The notes below the pieces were generated by a model. That model was not told the DNA's origin, searched no databases, and saw only the letters and a list, made by a program, of their open reading frames with translations. DNA of 64,000 bases from Dryomyza anilis (taxonomy: Eukaryota > Arthropoda > Insecta > Diptera > Dryomyzidae), in the NCBI GenBank assembly GCA_951804985.1, contig OX638132.1:89594696-89658695 (forward strand), given 5' to 3'. The position numbers and the translations under genes are program-made. Of the stretch, positions 10,527 to 22,719 are shown piece by piece; position 1 is the stretch's first letter, and every line of letters starts with the position of its first letter.

Positions 10527-10818
10527 TACACACAGAAAAATCCTCTTTTGGCATGAGGTTGGAAGAACTAACTTCATTCGGTTAGGTCTACAAATTTGTT
10601 GGCGGCACTGCCATTAGCATATACACTATATTAGTCTATGCACACTCCTAATGGTTCTAATATGTACTAAGTTGTTCTAAAACAGTTTGAAATTGGTTGC
10701 AATACAAACTACAACTGTTTTAGTTTTGACAATAACAACCGACTAAGCGGTAAAGAGAACCGAATAAGTAGTTTGGACAAAGAGTTGGTTGGCGCAACAA
10801 ATCTCTATTCTGTGTGTT
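10527..10818. mobile_element. MITE with CACACAGAAAAA ends, copy A
   Basis: The left end ACACACAGAAAAATCCTC and right end ATTCTGTGTGTTTTTG are inverted. Internal words CACACTCCTAATGGTT, GTACTAAGTTGTTCTAAAAC and CGACTAAGCGGT recur at 26035-26150. No coding capacity. Confidence 0.75.
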
Positions 10819-10829
10819 TTTGAATAGTA

Positions 10830-12640
10830 GTTTTTAGACTGATTTCGATTCTTGTAAAGTTTAAAGTCGGTATTTTAAAACTTTTATTATAACATTTATT
10901 AAAACTTTAAAGAGAATTTGTGATAATTTGATCTTGATCTTGAATTTTATTTTTATTTTCGAAGCATACTAACTTTTCATATAATACTTTAAATAATTTA
11001 AAAACAAATTTAAAACGTTCGACTATTTGTCTAAATTTTTAGAACTGTCGTAAAATTATATTAAATAAAAATATAAAATTTACCAAAATTTTTGAATAAC
11101 TAATGTCTACAATGTCGTTTTGCATTTAAACTTCCTATTTGAGAATTTGCAAAATCAAAAAATATTTTTATTTAATGTTAATAAACAACACAAAATTATT
11201 AGCAATTACAGATAATTTATAGCACAAGCCTAGACTTTTATTATCGCTTTTCAAAGCCTCTACTGCATATTAAAAGTAACATCCTTCCATTTGAATTTAT
11301 TTTTAGTTTTTATTACACTCTATGCTCATTATAATTCTTATCATTCTTGGTTAGAGCTGAAGCTGGTTTATATTGTATAATATATATTTTTGTTTTGTTT
11401 ATTAAAAATATTTTATAAAATTAATACGCATTTGTTGTTATTGTTAACGCTTGATTACATATTCACACAAGCATTACAATTTTAACCTAAATATTTATGA
11501 GTTTTTTTTATTCAGACGCATTTATTGATTAGAGAAATGTGTGACATGATATTTACTTGAATTTATTTATTTAAATTCAATTCTTTGATGATTATATTGA
11601 ATAATGGATGTGAAGCAATTTGCTCAGATATTATGAATAATCAACTTATAACTTATAATTAATAGTTGTTTTTACTATTAAAATTAGTTCAAAGGATAAA
11701 TTATTATTTATTATCATTAAAAAATACAAAATACCATGAATGGAAACGAGTTTATATGAAAATATTTATTTTGTGTATACAATTAAATCATTAATTGCGA
11801 TATTGAACAATTTAAATGAGCTTTGATGGTATTTTTTTTTTCTTTACGAATACAAAATGGACTACCGTAACAAAATTTGTAATCGGAACATAATAGTAAA
11901 TTGACGACTACGATCTCTAGATACGTTTAATACTCTAATATGTTTATTTAATTATGATAAATTATAAGTAGGATAGTCCATCATTTTTATATAAATTGAA
12001 ATATACACTAAAAGTTTTCTATACACAAAAAGAAAACAGATTTTCTGACGGATCACCTATGTTGCTTGCTGATTCATCCACATTTCATCTGCTACTTAAC
12101 ATTTTTATTTTTTATACAATTTTGTTATTGTTTTAAATTGTCCCCGTTGACAATTTCTATAAGCTAATAATCCCCACTTCACACCTAAAATACAAAAAAA
12201 AAAATGCCATTAAAAAAGAGAAATCGAAAGCAATATAAATAATGCATGTGCTCGATATGCGATCGATCACAATGATCGATCCCATGAACGTTCACATCCG
12301 CAACGAGAACTTTTCAACATTGAGTCGAGTTGGTTTTTTTATTATTATTTTAACATGAAAAAATATCTTAACAAAAACAAAAGTTAAAGATTGGTTGACA
12401 AATTATTAAGCCGCAAATAACCAAAATAAACAAAATAAAAAAAAAATAATAAAATTGAAAACTAAAGAAATTCAACGCAAAATAAATTTCAGTGGTTCGC
12501 ATGGTGATTACTTTTACTCCGGTGTTGCTCTTCAAGAGCAGTTCAATTAAAGCTGCAAAGAAAGGCTTTTTCACAAGTCTTGGAGTTGATCATGACAGCC
12601 CATAGAGGGAGCCACTCGAAAATGAAAACGAAAATAAACA
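10830..12640. other. AT-rich desert
   Basis: Very AT-rich with no repeat array, splice pair or open frame worth reporting. A small GC patch at 12250-12310 has GCGATCGATCACAATGATCG, a near-palindrome. Confidence 0.45.
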
Positions 12641-12659
12641 ACTGTCAAGCGACGACAGA

Positions 12660-13785
12660 CAGCCAGAGAAAATCATGTACATAAAATCAAAAAATAATTG
12701 AAAAAATAAATATAAAAATAATAAAATAATTTATAAAAAATAATTAAAATTGGAAAATAATGATAAACTTTATCAGAATATTAAAAAAAAAATAATATAA
12801 CATATAATCAAAAATATATACAAAATAATAATAAAAATTAATAAAAAAAAAAATAAAATAAAAAAAAAAATAAAATAAAAAAAAAAAAGAAAATAAAAAA
12901 TAATAAAACATACTAAAAATTAATTAAAAAAACATAAAAAATAAACAAATAAAAAGTAATAGTAAAAAAATTAAAAAATATAAAAATAATAAAAAATGTT
13001 TAAAATTATCAACTAAATTAAAAATAATAACAAATAACAAAAATAATACAAACAATAAAAAAAATGTAAAAATAATGAGAAATAATAAAAAATAATAAAA
13101 AAATAATAAAAAATAGAACAAAATAATAAAAAATAATAAAAAAATAATAGAAAATAATAAAAAATAATAGAAAATAATAAAAAATAATAAAAAATAATAA
13201 AAAATAATAAAAAATAAAAAAAAAATATAAAAAATAATAAAAAATGATAAAATATAATAAATAATAATAAAAAAATTGTAAAAAATAATAAAAAAATTAT
13301 ATAAATTAATAAAAAATAATAAAAAATAATAAAAAAATAATAAAAATATATTAAAAAAATAACAAAAAAAAAAAACAAAAAATTATAAAAAATTAAAAAA
13401 ATAATAATATATAAATATAACAAGTACAAATAATAGAAAAAATTAAAATAAAAATAATTAAAAAAATGAAAACAATAAAAAATGTTATAAAAACATTGCA
13501 AAATTGAAAAAAAAAATGTAATTAAAAAAGAAAATAAAAATTCAAAATACTGTCAATTTATAATATAAAAAAAAAGAAAATAAAAAAAAAAAAAAAAACT
13601 GAAACGATATTAAAAATATGCATAAAATTGAAAAGATATAAAAAACAAAAATTTAAAAGTAAATAAAAAAAATAAACAATCATTTTATGCCCACTATTTA
13701 TTGCACAAAACAATGGGAATAATAATAAAAATTTAAAAACAAAATAATAATAACAATAAAAAATTCAAAATGATGCCAACTTTTT
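12660..13785. repeat. (AAATAATAA)n low-complexity tract
   Basis: About 1.1 kb in which nearly every base on the + strand is A with spaced T, the commonest word being AAAAATAATA. Strand asymmetry is extreme: the - strand reads as phenylalanine/tyrosine/leucine frames, including a 162-codon frame, all artefacts of composition. Confidence 0.95.
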
Positions 13786-13794
13786 GGCGCATTA

Positions 13795-14010
13795 ACCCAC
13801 TTGCTGCTGTTGATGTTGTTGTTGCTGCTGCTGCTGTCGCATCGGTCTTTGCGTGTTTCGTTGTTTTGATTGCCGTGCGCCACGTGATGCCACTGCAGCG
13901 CGTTGACTCCTGCTGCTGCTGTTGCCAATGTTGTTGCTGACGATATTGCTGCGGCTGCTGCTGTTGTTTTGCTGATCAAATAGCACAATGCAAACAGGCA
14001 GCAACAATTG
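13795..14010. repeat. CTG/TTG triplet tract
   Basis: Interrupted TTG and CTG triplets on +, with unique GC-rich inserts. The - strand can be read as glutamine-rich, but no exon borders or conserved flank were seen. Confidence 0.85.
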
Positions 14011-14640
14011 CTGCAACTACTGACACACCTTTTGCCAATTGGCCGTCAACGTCTTCGTCGTCGCTATCGTCGTCGTTGCTGTCTTCCGTCAAACACTCGT
14101 TCGCAGCGGTTGCCAACAACTGCTGCCACTATGCGCCACCGCGATGCGAAGCGAAGCGGTGCGGTGCTTTGCGCCGCCTCAAATCAAGCGAAAATCAAAC
14201 AAACAAACAATTCAATGAATGCTTGGCAAAAGGTTGTTAAATAAAAATTGAAAATTGGCTGCCAAACTGCAGGCAGACACGCGCAGCAGTGGCTCAGCTC
14301 CGCTCCACTCAACTTTAGTTCACTTCGCTGCGATTCAGGCCCGACCTAGCCCAGCCCAACACCTGCTACATACTACTCAAAATTGCAACATTTTGTGGTA
14401 AGCAGCATGAAATAGTAAAATATAGAAATAAAACAAAAAAAATCCCATCATAAACGCAAATGATGCTGCCTGCTGCTGATCGCGAAAGGCTTTTGCGCCA
14501 TAATGACGTGGAAAATAAAAACCAAACGGTAAAATTGACTAGAAAAATGAACTCGCCGCAGTTTGAATCAATGCGATGAGGATCAGTTGATTTTTGTGGT
14601 TGCTGCATTCAAAATTGCTGGAAAAAGTCAAATATAATTG
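14011..14640. other. GC-richer island, possibly regulatory
   Basis: Less AT-rich than the surroundings, with CGTCGTCG words and GCGATGCGAAGCGAAGCGG. Frames on both strands are unrecognised. A regulatory or promoter-like role is conceivable but unproven. Confidence 0.3.
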
Positions 14641-14877
14641 TTTTGTGCCAACACAAACGAGTCAATTGTCTTTTGCAATAGTTGCAGGGTTTTTTTTTTG
14701 TAGAGAAATTGTGTACGTCATATAGTTTTAGGTTTTTTTTGTGGACTTTTTAATAAGTCTATATTTAAAATTCAATATTTTTAAATATAATTTTTATAAT
14801 CTAGTAGTTATTTGTTTGCAAAATAGGTTTAAGAAGGTTTTATATAATAAACTTGAAAAAATTGTTGTTAAAGTTTT
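14641..14877. other. AT-rich sequence, nothing seen
   Basis: Short stretch of T runs and AT-rich words without repeats or splice pairs. Confidence 0.4.
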
Positions 14878-15475
14878 AATTATAAATAAATATTTTATAA
14901 AATATTTTACTAATTTATGCATGTCGAGCAAACATTATATAAGAAACTAGCTGGACCCGTGCATGACTCGTGCCCGTAGAATTCTTCCCGATAGGTGTAC
15001 GTTTGCATAGCGCACAAACAACAAACGGAAACTGAGTTTTGTATATATAGATAACATACAAGAACTACTTGAGAACTGAGAAGTATGGCGAAAAATAAAC
15101 GAAAAATAAATATTTTGATTGAAATTCGGTTTGATGAACAGCATACTTCAAATTGATGTACATATATGTTGTATGTATTTGTGCATTGATATGATGAAAA
15201 GTGTACTTCGCATCATCATATTGAGGAACCCTTTTTTTGCTCATTCATTAAATTGATAATGAATCTATAACATTGATGTTTTGTAGTTATCAATATTATT
15301 AATCGAAGTTCATCATATTGAGGAACCCTTTTTTTTCATTCATCAAATTGATTATGAATTCATAACATTGATGTTTTGTAGTTATCAATATTATTAATCG
15401 AAGTTATCAATATTATAAATAGTTCTTCAATACAATGAATCATTGTTTGAAGAACGAAATTCATCAATATGCTGA
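14878..15475. mobile_element. TTCATCA-rich element, copy A
   Basis: Collinear with 42580-42945: TTTATGCATGTCGAG, ATTTTGATT.AAATT, TTTGATGA.CAGCAT, TGTACATATATGTTGTAT, TTCATAACAT.GATGTTTTG, TTCTTCAATACAATGAATCA and GAAATTCATCAATATG in order. This copy has an extra internal duplication (15215-15300 against 15305-15400) and an insertion at about 14938-15085. Confidence 0.8.
14938..15060. mobile_element. probable insertion inside the TTCATCA element
   Basis: Sequence absent from the other copy at 42.6 kb. It starts AACTAGCTGGACCCGTGC and ends near GTATATATAGATAAC, words that differ in composition from the host element. I think it is a separate short mobile sequence, but cannot name the family. 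Confidence 0.4.
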
Positions 15476-15601
15476 TCATTTTTTTTATCTGTCAACTTAA
15501 AATCTCGATCTTCACAAATACCTCAGAAATAAATGGCAAATATTCTAAATATATTCGCCTATTTTTTTATAATAAAATATTAAATATTCTATTAACTATT
15601 G

Positions 15602-16059
15602 TACACACAAAAAAATTTCATCAAAAATTTCACCAACTACCGCGATTCATCATATTGATGAATTCATTCATTGAATTAAAATCGTATTTTTTAAATGTTT
15701 TTCATTTTCAATATTTTTTTTTAACATCAAATTTCAAACAATAATTTTTCTCCATTTACACATTTATGTATTTAGAATTCTTAAACGATTTATAATATTT
15801 AATTGCTCATAATATTTTATTGCTCAAAAAGTGAACATCATATTGATGAATTTTGTTCATCAAACTATATTAATTTGAATAGCATAAATCTTATAAGAAT
15901 TATAAATACGTAAATGTGTAAATGAAAACAAATTTTAATTTCAAATTTGATGTTACAAAAATTATTGAAAATTAAAAACATTGAAATGATTTCAGTTCAA
16001 TGAATGAAATCATCAATATGATGAATACTGGTTTTTGTTATTTTTTTTTTGCGTGTGTA
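15602..16059. mobile_element. foldback MITE with long inverted repeats
   Basis: The ends ACACACAAAAAAA and GCGTGTGTA are inverted. Each arm (about 190 bp) contains, in order, ATTCATCATATTGATGA, TTCATTCATTGAA, ACATCAAATTT, CATTTACACATTTA.GTATTTA and AATTCTTA, so the arms pair along most of their length. The centre holds a further AACATCATATTGATGAATTT near-palindrome. Confidence 0.85.
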
Positions 16060-17029
16060 ATGTCTTAAACAAAAAACCTCATGCCATTGTTCAAAACATT
16101 TTGCACATTTCCGTCACTTGAATTTTTATTAGAACCTCCGGTATTATTGCGGTTCATTGACTTTAGAACTCAATGTGCGCGCAATTCTTCTCGCCTCAAT
16201 TTGAAGGCATGCATTTATTTTGCCAACTGCAGTCGTTCGGAGAATTTATTTTGTCGCCTATTTCACACCAGACAAGAAACTCACTGATATTATTCCCACA
16301 ACTAGTTAAAAAAACCCCCAATGGTGTGTCGCCTTTTTGTGTCGTTTCGTTAGGCGTTGGATAACGATAACTTGTGGCACTGAGCACATAAATAAATAAT
16401 GCAATTTAGTGCAGTGCACTAACGACCACACGATCATCCACACGATTAAAAATTGAAACCTAAAAAAAAATGAAAAAAAATTATATATAAAAAGGAAATA
16501 CAATAAAATGAAAGCATTTTGAAAAATAAAAAATAAATAAAATATACCCAGTGTTGACAACTCACACAGATAGTCACCAGAAACAAGTAATTTCCCGGTT
16601 TTTATCTGGTGTTTTTTTTTTGCGGTTAAGGGTGTAATAAACTAATATCATTAATTCAAGTTGAATGCATTTCCAGAGTGTGGATTATTTTTGCATTTGC
16701 CAACAACAAGTTGAGGGCACTTTTTCGCATCCAAAGAGATGCAAGAAATATAAATAAAAAGCATTTTTAATGCATCTGTGTTAATGCACAACAATATCAT
16801 TCGGCGTAAATGGCATATCATAAATTTCCATTTATAACGATGACAATTTTAATTCATTTTTAATCTGTTTAGCAGCATTTTTATGAAAATGTTCTGCATG
16901 AGTTTCTCTATATAGTTCTTTGCTTGTTTTTGTGGCTCATAAATAGTAGGATTATAAATTTGCGCATATTTTCAGAGTTTTATTACTTTAAATTTAAACA
17001 GAAATTTTTTATCAAGTTTTATATTTAAT
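16060..17029. other. unique sequence, short frames only
   Basis: 16081-16390 is less AT-rich and holds overlapping short frames on both strands with no recognised domain; the rest is AT-rich. No splice pair was found. Confidence 0.35.
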
Positions 17030-18365
17030 TTTTTACTATTAACTAGTATTTATTATATAATACTACAGGCAAAAAGAAAGTTGTTTGTAGCAAGTATAAT
17101 AGTACCACCAAATTTATGCAGATAATAATTTCACATCACAACAAATTCGAATTTCTTGTACTTATTTCTGTATTAGTTTTATGATTTATGTTTTTAAATT
17201 CTTAACATTACTATTATAAAAATCAATTAGTTTATTTGAATAGATTGCAATCATAATATATTTGCGGTAAAATGCAGCTAAAGAGCATGTACCACGTCTT
17301 AATTATACAATTTATAAAAAATAACCTTTGTGTCCATTCGTTTTATAACTGATACAATAAACTTCTAATTTCACAATAATTACTGCATTGATTTTAACTA
17401 GTATTTATCATAAAATATTATAGACAAGAAGAAAGTTGTTTGTAGCAAGCATTTAAACATTAGTTTCATCAAATTTATGCACATAATAATTTCGAATCAC
17501 AGTAATTTCGATGTTTTAGAACTGATTTATATTAGTTTTATTATTTATGTTATTAAATTTTTAACTTTAGTATTTTAACAATTAACTAGTTTATTTGAAT
17601 AGATTGCAATCGTAATATATTTGCTGTAAAATATAGTTCTTTAACCACGTCATAATAATACAATTTATAAAAAATAACCTTTTGGACACAATTGTTTTTA
17701 TATCTGATACAATTATTATCTAATTGCACAATAATTACTGCACTGATTTTAACAAACATTTGTCATTAAATACTACAGACAAAACGAAAGTTGTTTGTAG
17801 CAAGCATATTAACATTAGTATCATCAAATATATGCACTTAAAAATTTGGAATTACAGTAAATTCGATGTTTTAGAACTGATTTATATTAGTTTTATTATT
17901 TATGTTATTAAATTTTTAACTATAGTATTTTAACAATCAATTAGTTTATTTAAATAGATTGCAATCATAATATATTTCCAATAAAAATAGTTCTTTAGCT
18001 GCATGTACCACGTCATAATTATACAATTTATAAAAAATAACCTTTATCATCTAATTGCACAATAATTACTGCATTGATATTAACTAGTATTTATCATAAA
18101 ATACTACAGACAAAACGAAAGTTATTTGTAGCAAGCATATTAACATTAGTATCAGTATGTTATTAAACTCTTAACTTAACTATTTTAAAAATCATTTAGT
18201 TTATTTAAATAGTTTGCAATCTTAATATATTTACGGTAAACATATTTTTATTCGCTCCATACCACGACTTAATTATACAATTTATAAAAAATATCATTTT
18301 TGACACAATTCTTTTGATATTTGATACAATTATCATCTAATTGCACATTAATTACGGCACCGATC
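17030..18365. repeat. satellite-like tandem repeat, about 354-bp monomer, nearly four copies
   Basis: Copies start at about 17038, 17395, 17749 and 18078 with AACTAGTATTTAT. Shared words follow in the same order: TACTACAGACAAAA, GAAAGTTGTTTGTAGCAAGC, ATTAGTTTATTTGAATAGAT, TGCAATC.TAATATATTT, TACAATTTATAAAAAATA and TCTAATTGCACAATAATTAC. The last copy has internal deletions. The monomer length is in the usual size range of insect satellites, but it is AT-rich and non-coding, so function is unknown. Confidence 0.92.
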
Positions 18366-18949
18366 AAACGTGCCAACAATTGGCCCCTATTTTTTGCTCG
18401 TTTCGTTTATGTTAATTGTTTGGTTCGTGGTGCTGGTTTTTTTTTTATCAGAACGGGCTAATAGTCTATGCAGTTCAATATAATTGAATTCTAACATGCA
18501 ACATAGTGTTGAGCATATTCTTAGAAACTCAAAGACGTACAATTAAAACGAATTAGCATAGCAGCAGCACTATTTGTCTGTCAAGTCAGTCTGACATAAG
18601 ACGATGATTATTCTCAAACATTATCATCGAATGTTTTCATGAATGGTAAAGTCATGGATAAGTTATTGTTAATTATATAACACTTTTTATACAATTAAAT
18701 ATTATATTTTAGATTTAGTAATAGGTATAACAAACATATATTACTTAATAAATATTTAAACTTAGATTAGTTTCAATTTATCTAATCGTAGACTAAGGAA
18801 ATTGAAAGGAACATTGAAAGGAATTTTGATAAATTAAAATTCTATTCAAAGATTAGCTTGATCACATCCAATTGAACAAATACTCATCGAATTCAATTTG
18901 TAAGAAATGTAAAGTTTTTTTTAACCAATTATTGAAATTTCTCAAATAT
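18366..18949. other. AT-rich sequence, nothing seen
   Basis: Contains CCAACAATTGGCCCC and a few GTCTGTCAAGTCAGTCTG words near 18575; no feature beyond that. Confidence 0.4.
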
Positions 18950-19869
18950 AGCGGAACCTGGAATAAAGTGGGACTTGGGGTATTGCTGTAAATTTCAATT
19001 ATTGGACATGTTTTTGCACTTAAAAAAAACAGTAAAGTGCTACTTAATATGGCATCAACTTTTCCATGGTTTTAATCAAATTAATACCTTTTTACTACAT
19101 TTCGAGAACAAGCTAAAAAAAAGTTTTTGATTTTTTTTTAGAGTGCTTTATTTTTTTTATCATTTTTTTATCATTTATTAAAATGATCGAATATTCTATA
19201 TCCTTTGAAATACAGAAGGGTTTTGCAAATAATTTAACATTGCATTAATAGTACTAAGTTATGTTTAAAGTCCGATACTGGGGTAAAGTGGGAACACTTT
19301 CTTGGGTAAAGTGGGAAACGTAATTTAAGCAATGTTTGTTGTAATTTTGGTGGAACTATTCTGATATATTAATTATTTAATTAGTTTAGTGAAGGAAAGT
19401 ATGATTAAAATGATCCCATATTCTATATCTTTTGAAATTCAGAAGGGTTTTGCAATTAATTTAACATTGCATTAATAGTACTAAGTTATGTTTAAAGTCC
19501 GATACTGTGGTAAAGTGGGAACACTTTCTGGGGTAAAGTGGGAAACGTACTCTAAGCAATGTTTGTTGTAATTTTGGTGGAACTATTCTGTTATATTAAT
19601 TATTTAATTGGTTTAGTCAAGGAAAGTATGAAAATGAAAGACTAAAATAGCATTTTGGTAAAATTTTTGAAGTTTCCCACTTCACCCCAACATTTTTCAA
19701 CAAGTCCGGAAATGTGCTGTTTTGAAAAATTGCTCACCAATTTATAAAAAGGCAGCTATAAAGAACTAGTCTATGAAATAAACCCTTCAAAAAAATTTAA
19801 TAAATTATTCAAATGTACCTTTTTTTTTGAGGAAAATCAAAACTGTGCCACTTTACCCTAGGCCCCCTA
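18950..19869. mobile_element. GGGTAAAGTGGGA element, copy 1
   Basis: The left end (ACCTGGAATAAAGTGGGACT) and inverted right end (CACTTTACCCTAGG at 19850-19863) resemble terminal inverted repeats. The first 120 bp match 53561-53690 (GGACATGTTTTTGCA, TAATATGGCATCAAC). Internally a unit of about 217 bp is duplicated (from 19192 and from 19409), each with two GGGTAAAGTGGGAA motifs. No transposase frame; superfamily unresolved. Confidence 0.75.
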
Positions 19870-20279
19870 ATTGTTGAGTTTATTATTTTGTCTTTTCCAA
19901 ATAAGAAAAGACAAAAGACATGTCTTTCCTAATAGCGTAAATTTCTACTAGTGTAGTATGTATATCATATGTATTTTGAAGCTCTCTAAAACCTGAAAAA
20001 CTTTTGAAAAAAACAAGTATTTCAAATTAAATATACGTGGGAAAACTACAAAATTTTTGCAAAATAATACAAAAAAAAAAAACTAGATTTCCACATTCTA
20101 ACACTTGGCGGCGCTATGCACACAGGTGCTAACAGAGCCACCAATTAACGTACGATATCTAATAAACCGCATTTTAAAGTTATCAGCATGTAAAAATATT
20201 ACAAATTTTTCATTGTCTTAAGCTGTACAGCTTTTGTCGGCAATTAAGCAAAAATTTTTGTATTACCACATTTTTGAAT
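19870..20279. other. AT-rich sequence, nothing firm
   Basis: Contains TTCTACTAGTGTAGTATG and an isolated GC patch ACTTGGCGGCGCTATG at 20102. Nothing else. Confidence 0.35.
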
Positions 20280-20284
20280 TTTTA

Positions 20285-20425
20285 AAACAGAGGCAGGCAA
20301 CTCAAGGTCGTTCGTTCGTTCGGTCGGTTGATCGGTTCGCGTGTTTCACGTGGTTCGGTGCGGTTTAAATCAATACGGAACGATACGGTACGGTATGTTT
20401 TGGTTCATTTCAGTTCAGGGGATAA
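20285..20425. other. GC-richer island with E-box and GTTCGTTCG repeat
   Basis: GTCGTTCGTTCGTTCGGTCG is followed by TTTCACGTGGTTCGG, holding a CACGTG E-box, and the near-repeat ACGGAACGATACGGTACGG. It could be a regulatory element or 5' UTR-like sequence; evidence is composition only. Confidence 0.3.
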
Positions 20426-22094
20426 AACGAAAGACCGGTGGAGTATTGCTGACTGCATTTGCATAGTAAACCCGTCACATTGACGGGTCTTTTAATTAAG
20501 TTTTGAATTTATTGACTAAGCAAACAAGTTTCTTGTTGTCAAACTGTTTGCGCTAATCAATATGTCGTTATATCATGTTAATGTCTTTGAAAAATATATA
20601 TATATTTTTTTTCTTAAGTCATAAAAATTAATGTATATTTATTGTCAAAGATTTGTTGAGATATTTACATTGATTTCGTAAAATCTAAATACATATTTAC
20701 TTAATATATGTGATTTTTATTTGTAACCGTTAAAAAGTTTAAGAAATTTAATTTCTCTATGTTTTTTTTGGATTTTCTTTGTTTTGTTTTTATTTTTAAG
20801 GTATGTCGGAACATTTTACATTAAACACGTTTTACATTACAACCTAAGTTTGTCTCATTGTTTTCAGTTTCTTTTTTTTTCTTCTTCTTATACATGTGGT
20901 TAGTACAAGATTTTCTTGTGAACTTTTTATTGTAAAGTGTCTTTGGTTGTTTTGCACATGCGCAACATGCCTGAAAAGCGTGATGTGCTCAGCGCTTTAT
21001 AGCATTTTTCTAATAGTATTTTTTGTATTTTTTTGCATAAAAGAATTCTTTTGTTTGTGGCGAAAATCACACATTTTAAGCAAAATACGTATTATGAGAG
21101 TTTAAAATTCCCAGATGAAAATAAAAAATAAAAACTATTTTTTTATTATCTACCTCATTTTTAGCATGTATTCTGAAAAGCGCAGAATATATTTCTTTAC
21201 TTTATTTGAATTTTTTATTGTTTACACTGTCCGACAAAATTCAAATTTTGACATGGTTGCAGAATATATTTGATACCATTTTTGGCGCTGATTTCGAAAA
21301 TGGCATCAGTTTTGTTACATTGGTACTAGTTTTTAAGATATAACCCATTTTTTAAATTTCTTAGATATTGCTCTACTTTTATTTTTAAAACTTCAACAAA
21401 TGAAAATAATGAAATTATCTTTTCGGTATTAGATACATAAAATGTTACGGTATAAAACAAAAATTTGTGTTTTCGAGATATAAACAAAAAAAGTTCAAAA
21501 TTATTTAAAAATTTAAAAAAAAATTATGAATAAAATAAAAATTAAAAATGGGAAATTGAAAAATGGGCTATCATTGTCCTCTAGAACCCCAGCAAAAAAT
21601 ATTTTCTTTATCAAAACCCGATAAATAACCTTTTTTTTGTTTAAAACAGCCCTTAAGAATATTTAACATAAAAAATATTTGATAAAATACAAAAAAATGT
21701 CATCTGCATCTGCATAAATAATGGTTCCGATACTATTAGGTTGAAAAAAAAAAACATTAGTGTTTTTCCTGATTAGAATTTTACCACTGCCCGATGGAAA
21801 ATTTCTTGTGAGAATAAAATAAAATAGCTCTGATCATTGAACATGATAAGGTCTGGTAAATAAGCCAATGTTCATGTTTACTCTAAAAGGGTTTACTTGA
21901 AGAAAACCCCATAAGTTCTCCATGAAGCATCGGGAAAATTCCTATTAGGGTAGATAACTCATTGAACTGTGCGTAGTAATATGATTCAAAAGAAACCAAT
22001 TACATTCAGAATTGATACAATAGAATTCAGTAATGTTCAAATTTAATTGTTAAAAAAGCATTCCATTTTTAATTATCTGAATTATGTACTTGCT
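20426..22094. other. AT-rich sequence with a possible ratchet point and unclassified repeats
   Basis: TTTTTATTTTTAAG|GTATGT at 20800/20801 juxtaposes an acceptor and a donor (possible recursive splice site, weak). 21220-21380 has the look of transposon-derived DNA (CTGTCCGACAAAATTCAAA) but no ends were found. 21780-21960 has CCTATTAGGG and CCCGATGGAAAAT words related to the next element. Confidence 0.35.
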
Positions 22095-22502
22095 CCCTAG
22101 TAGAAATTTGCCTGATGCGCCCATCGGGAAATGATCGGGTTTTTGTTGGGTTAGCCCTATTAGAGAAAATATGATCATTGCCTTTGAATGCCCTTATCAT
22201 TCTTACCATACCAGGGTTTACATTATCAAATAGTCAATGTTCCCGATCATAGCTACATTACTTGTTCCTCAAAACGAAATGACATCAGACAATGATCGAG
22301 ATTTAATTAGAGAAACCCTATTATGCTCGGGCTCTGACAAGGCAATTGTCGGGTAAATAATAAAATGGGGACTTGCCCGATCAGTACATGATCATGGCCT
22401 GAGGTCAGTACATGATCAGGACACTGCGTTACTAGGACATTATGGGCCTTGTCATATACGGATCACTTCATGACCATGGTCCTACCAAAATTTCTACTAG
22501 GG
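22095..22502. mobile_element. MITE with CCCTAGTAGAAATTT ends
   Basis: The left end CCCTAGTAGAAATTTGCC and right end CAAAATTTCTACTAGGG form inverted repeats. Internal ATGATCGGG and ACATGATCA words recur at 32515-32656 and 51440-51674, which carry a single end each. No frame. Confidence 0.82.
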
Positions 22503-22719
22503 CTATTATATCTGAGTATTCTATTTTACCGTTTCGGAATTTTGTTAGGGTTATAATTTAAACATTGGTCAACCCCGTCATGTTACATGACTTGAATAAT
22601 CTGGCGATGAAAATATTTTCCCTAAACTCGTAGAAAATGTATAAATTCCACGATCATTGTATTGTTACTAACGCCTAAAACACTTCAATCCAATTCTGAT
22701 ACGAAAATTGAACGGTTCA

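Noticed and set aside
13013..13501. 162-codon - strand frame rich in F, Y, L and I
   Set aside because: Translation of an AAT/poly-A tract; low complexity without any motif.
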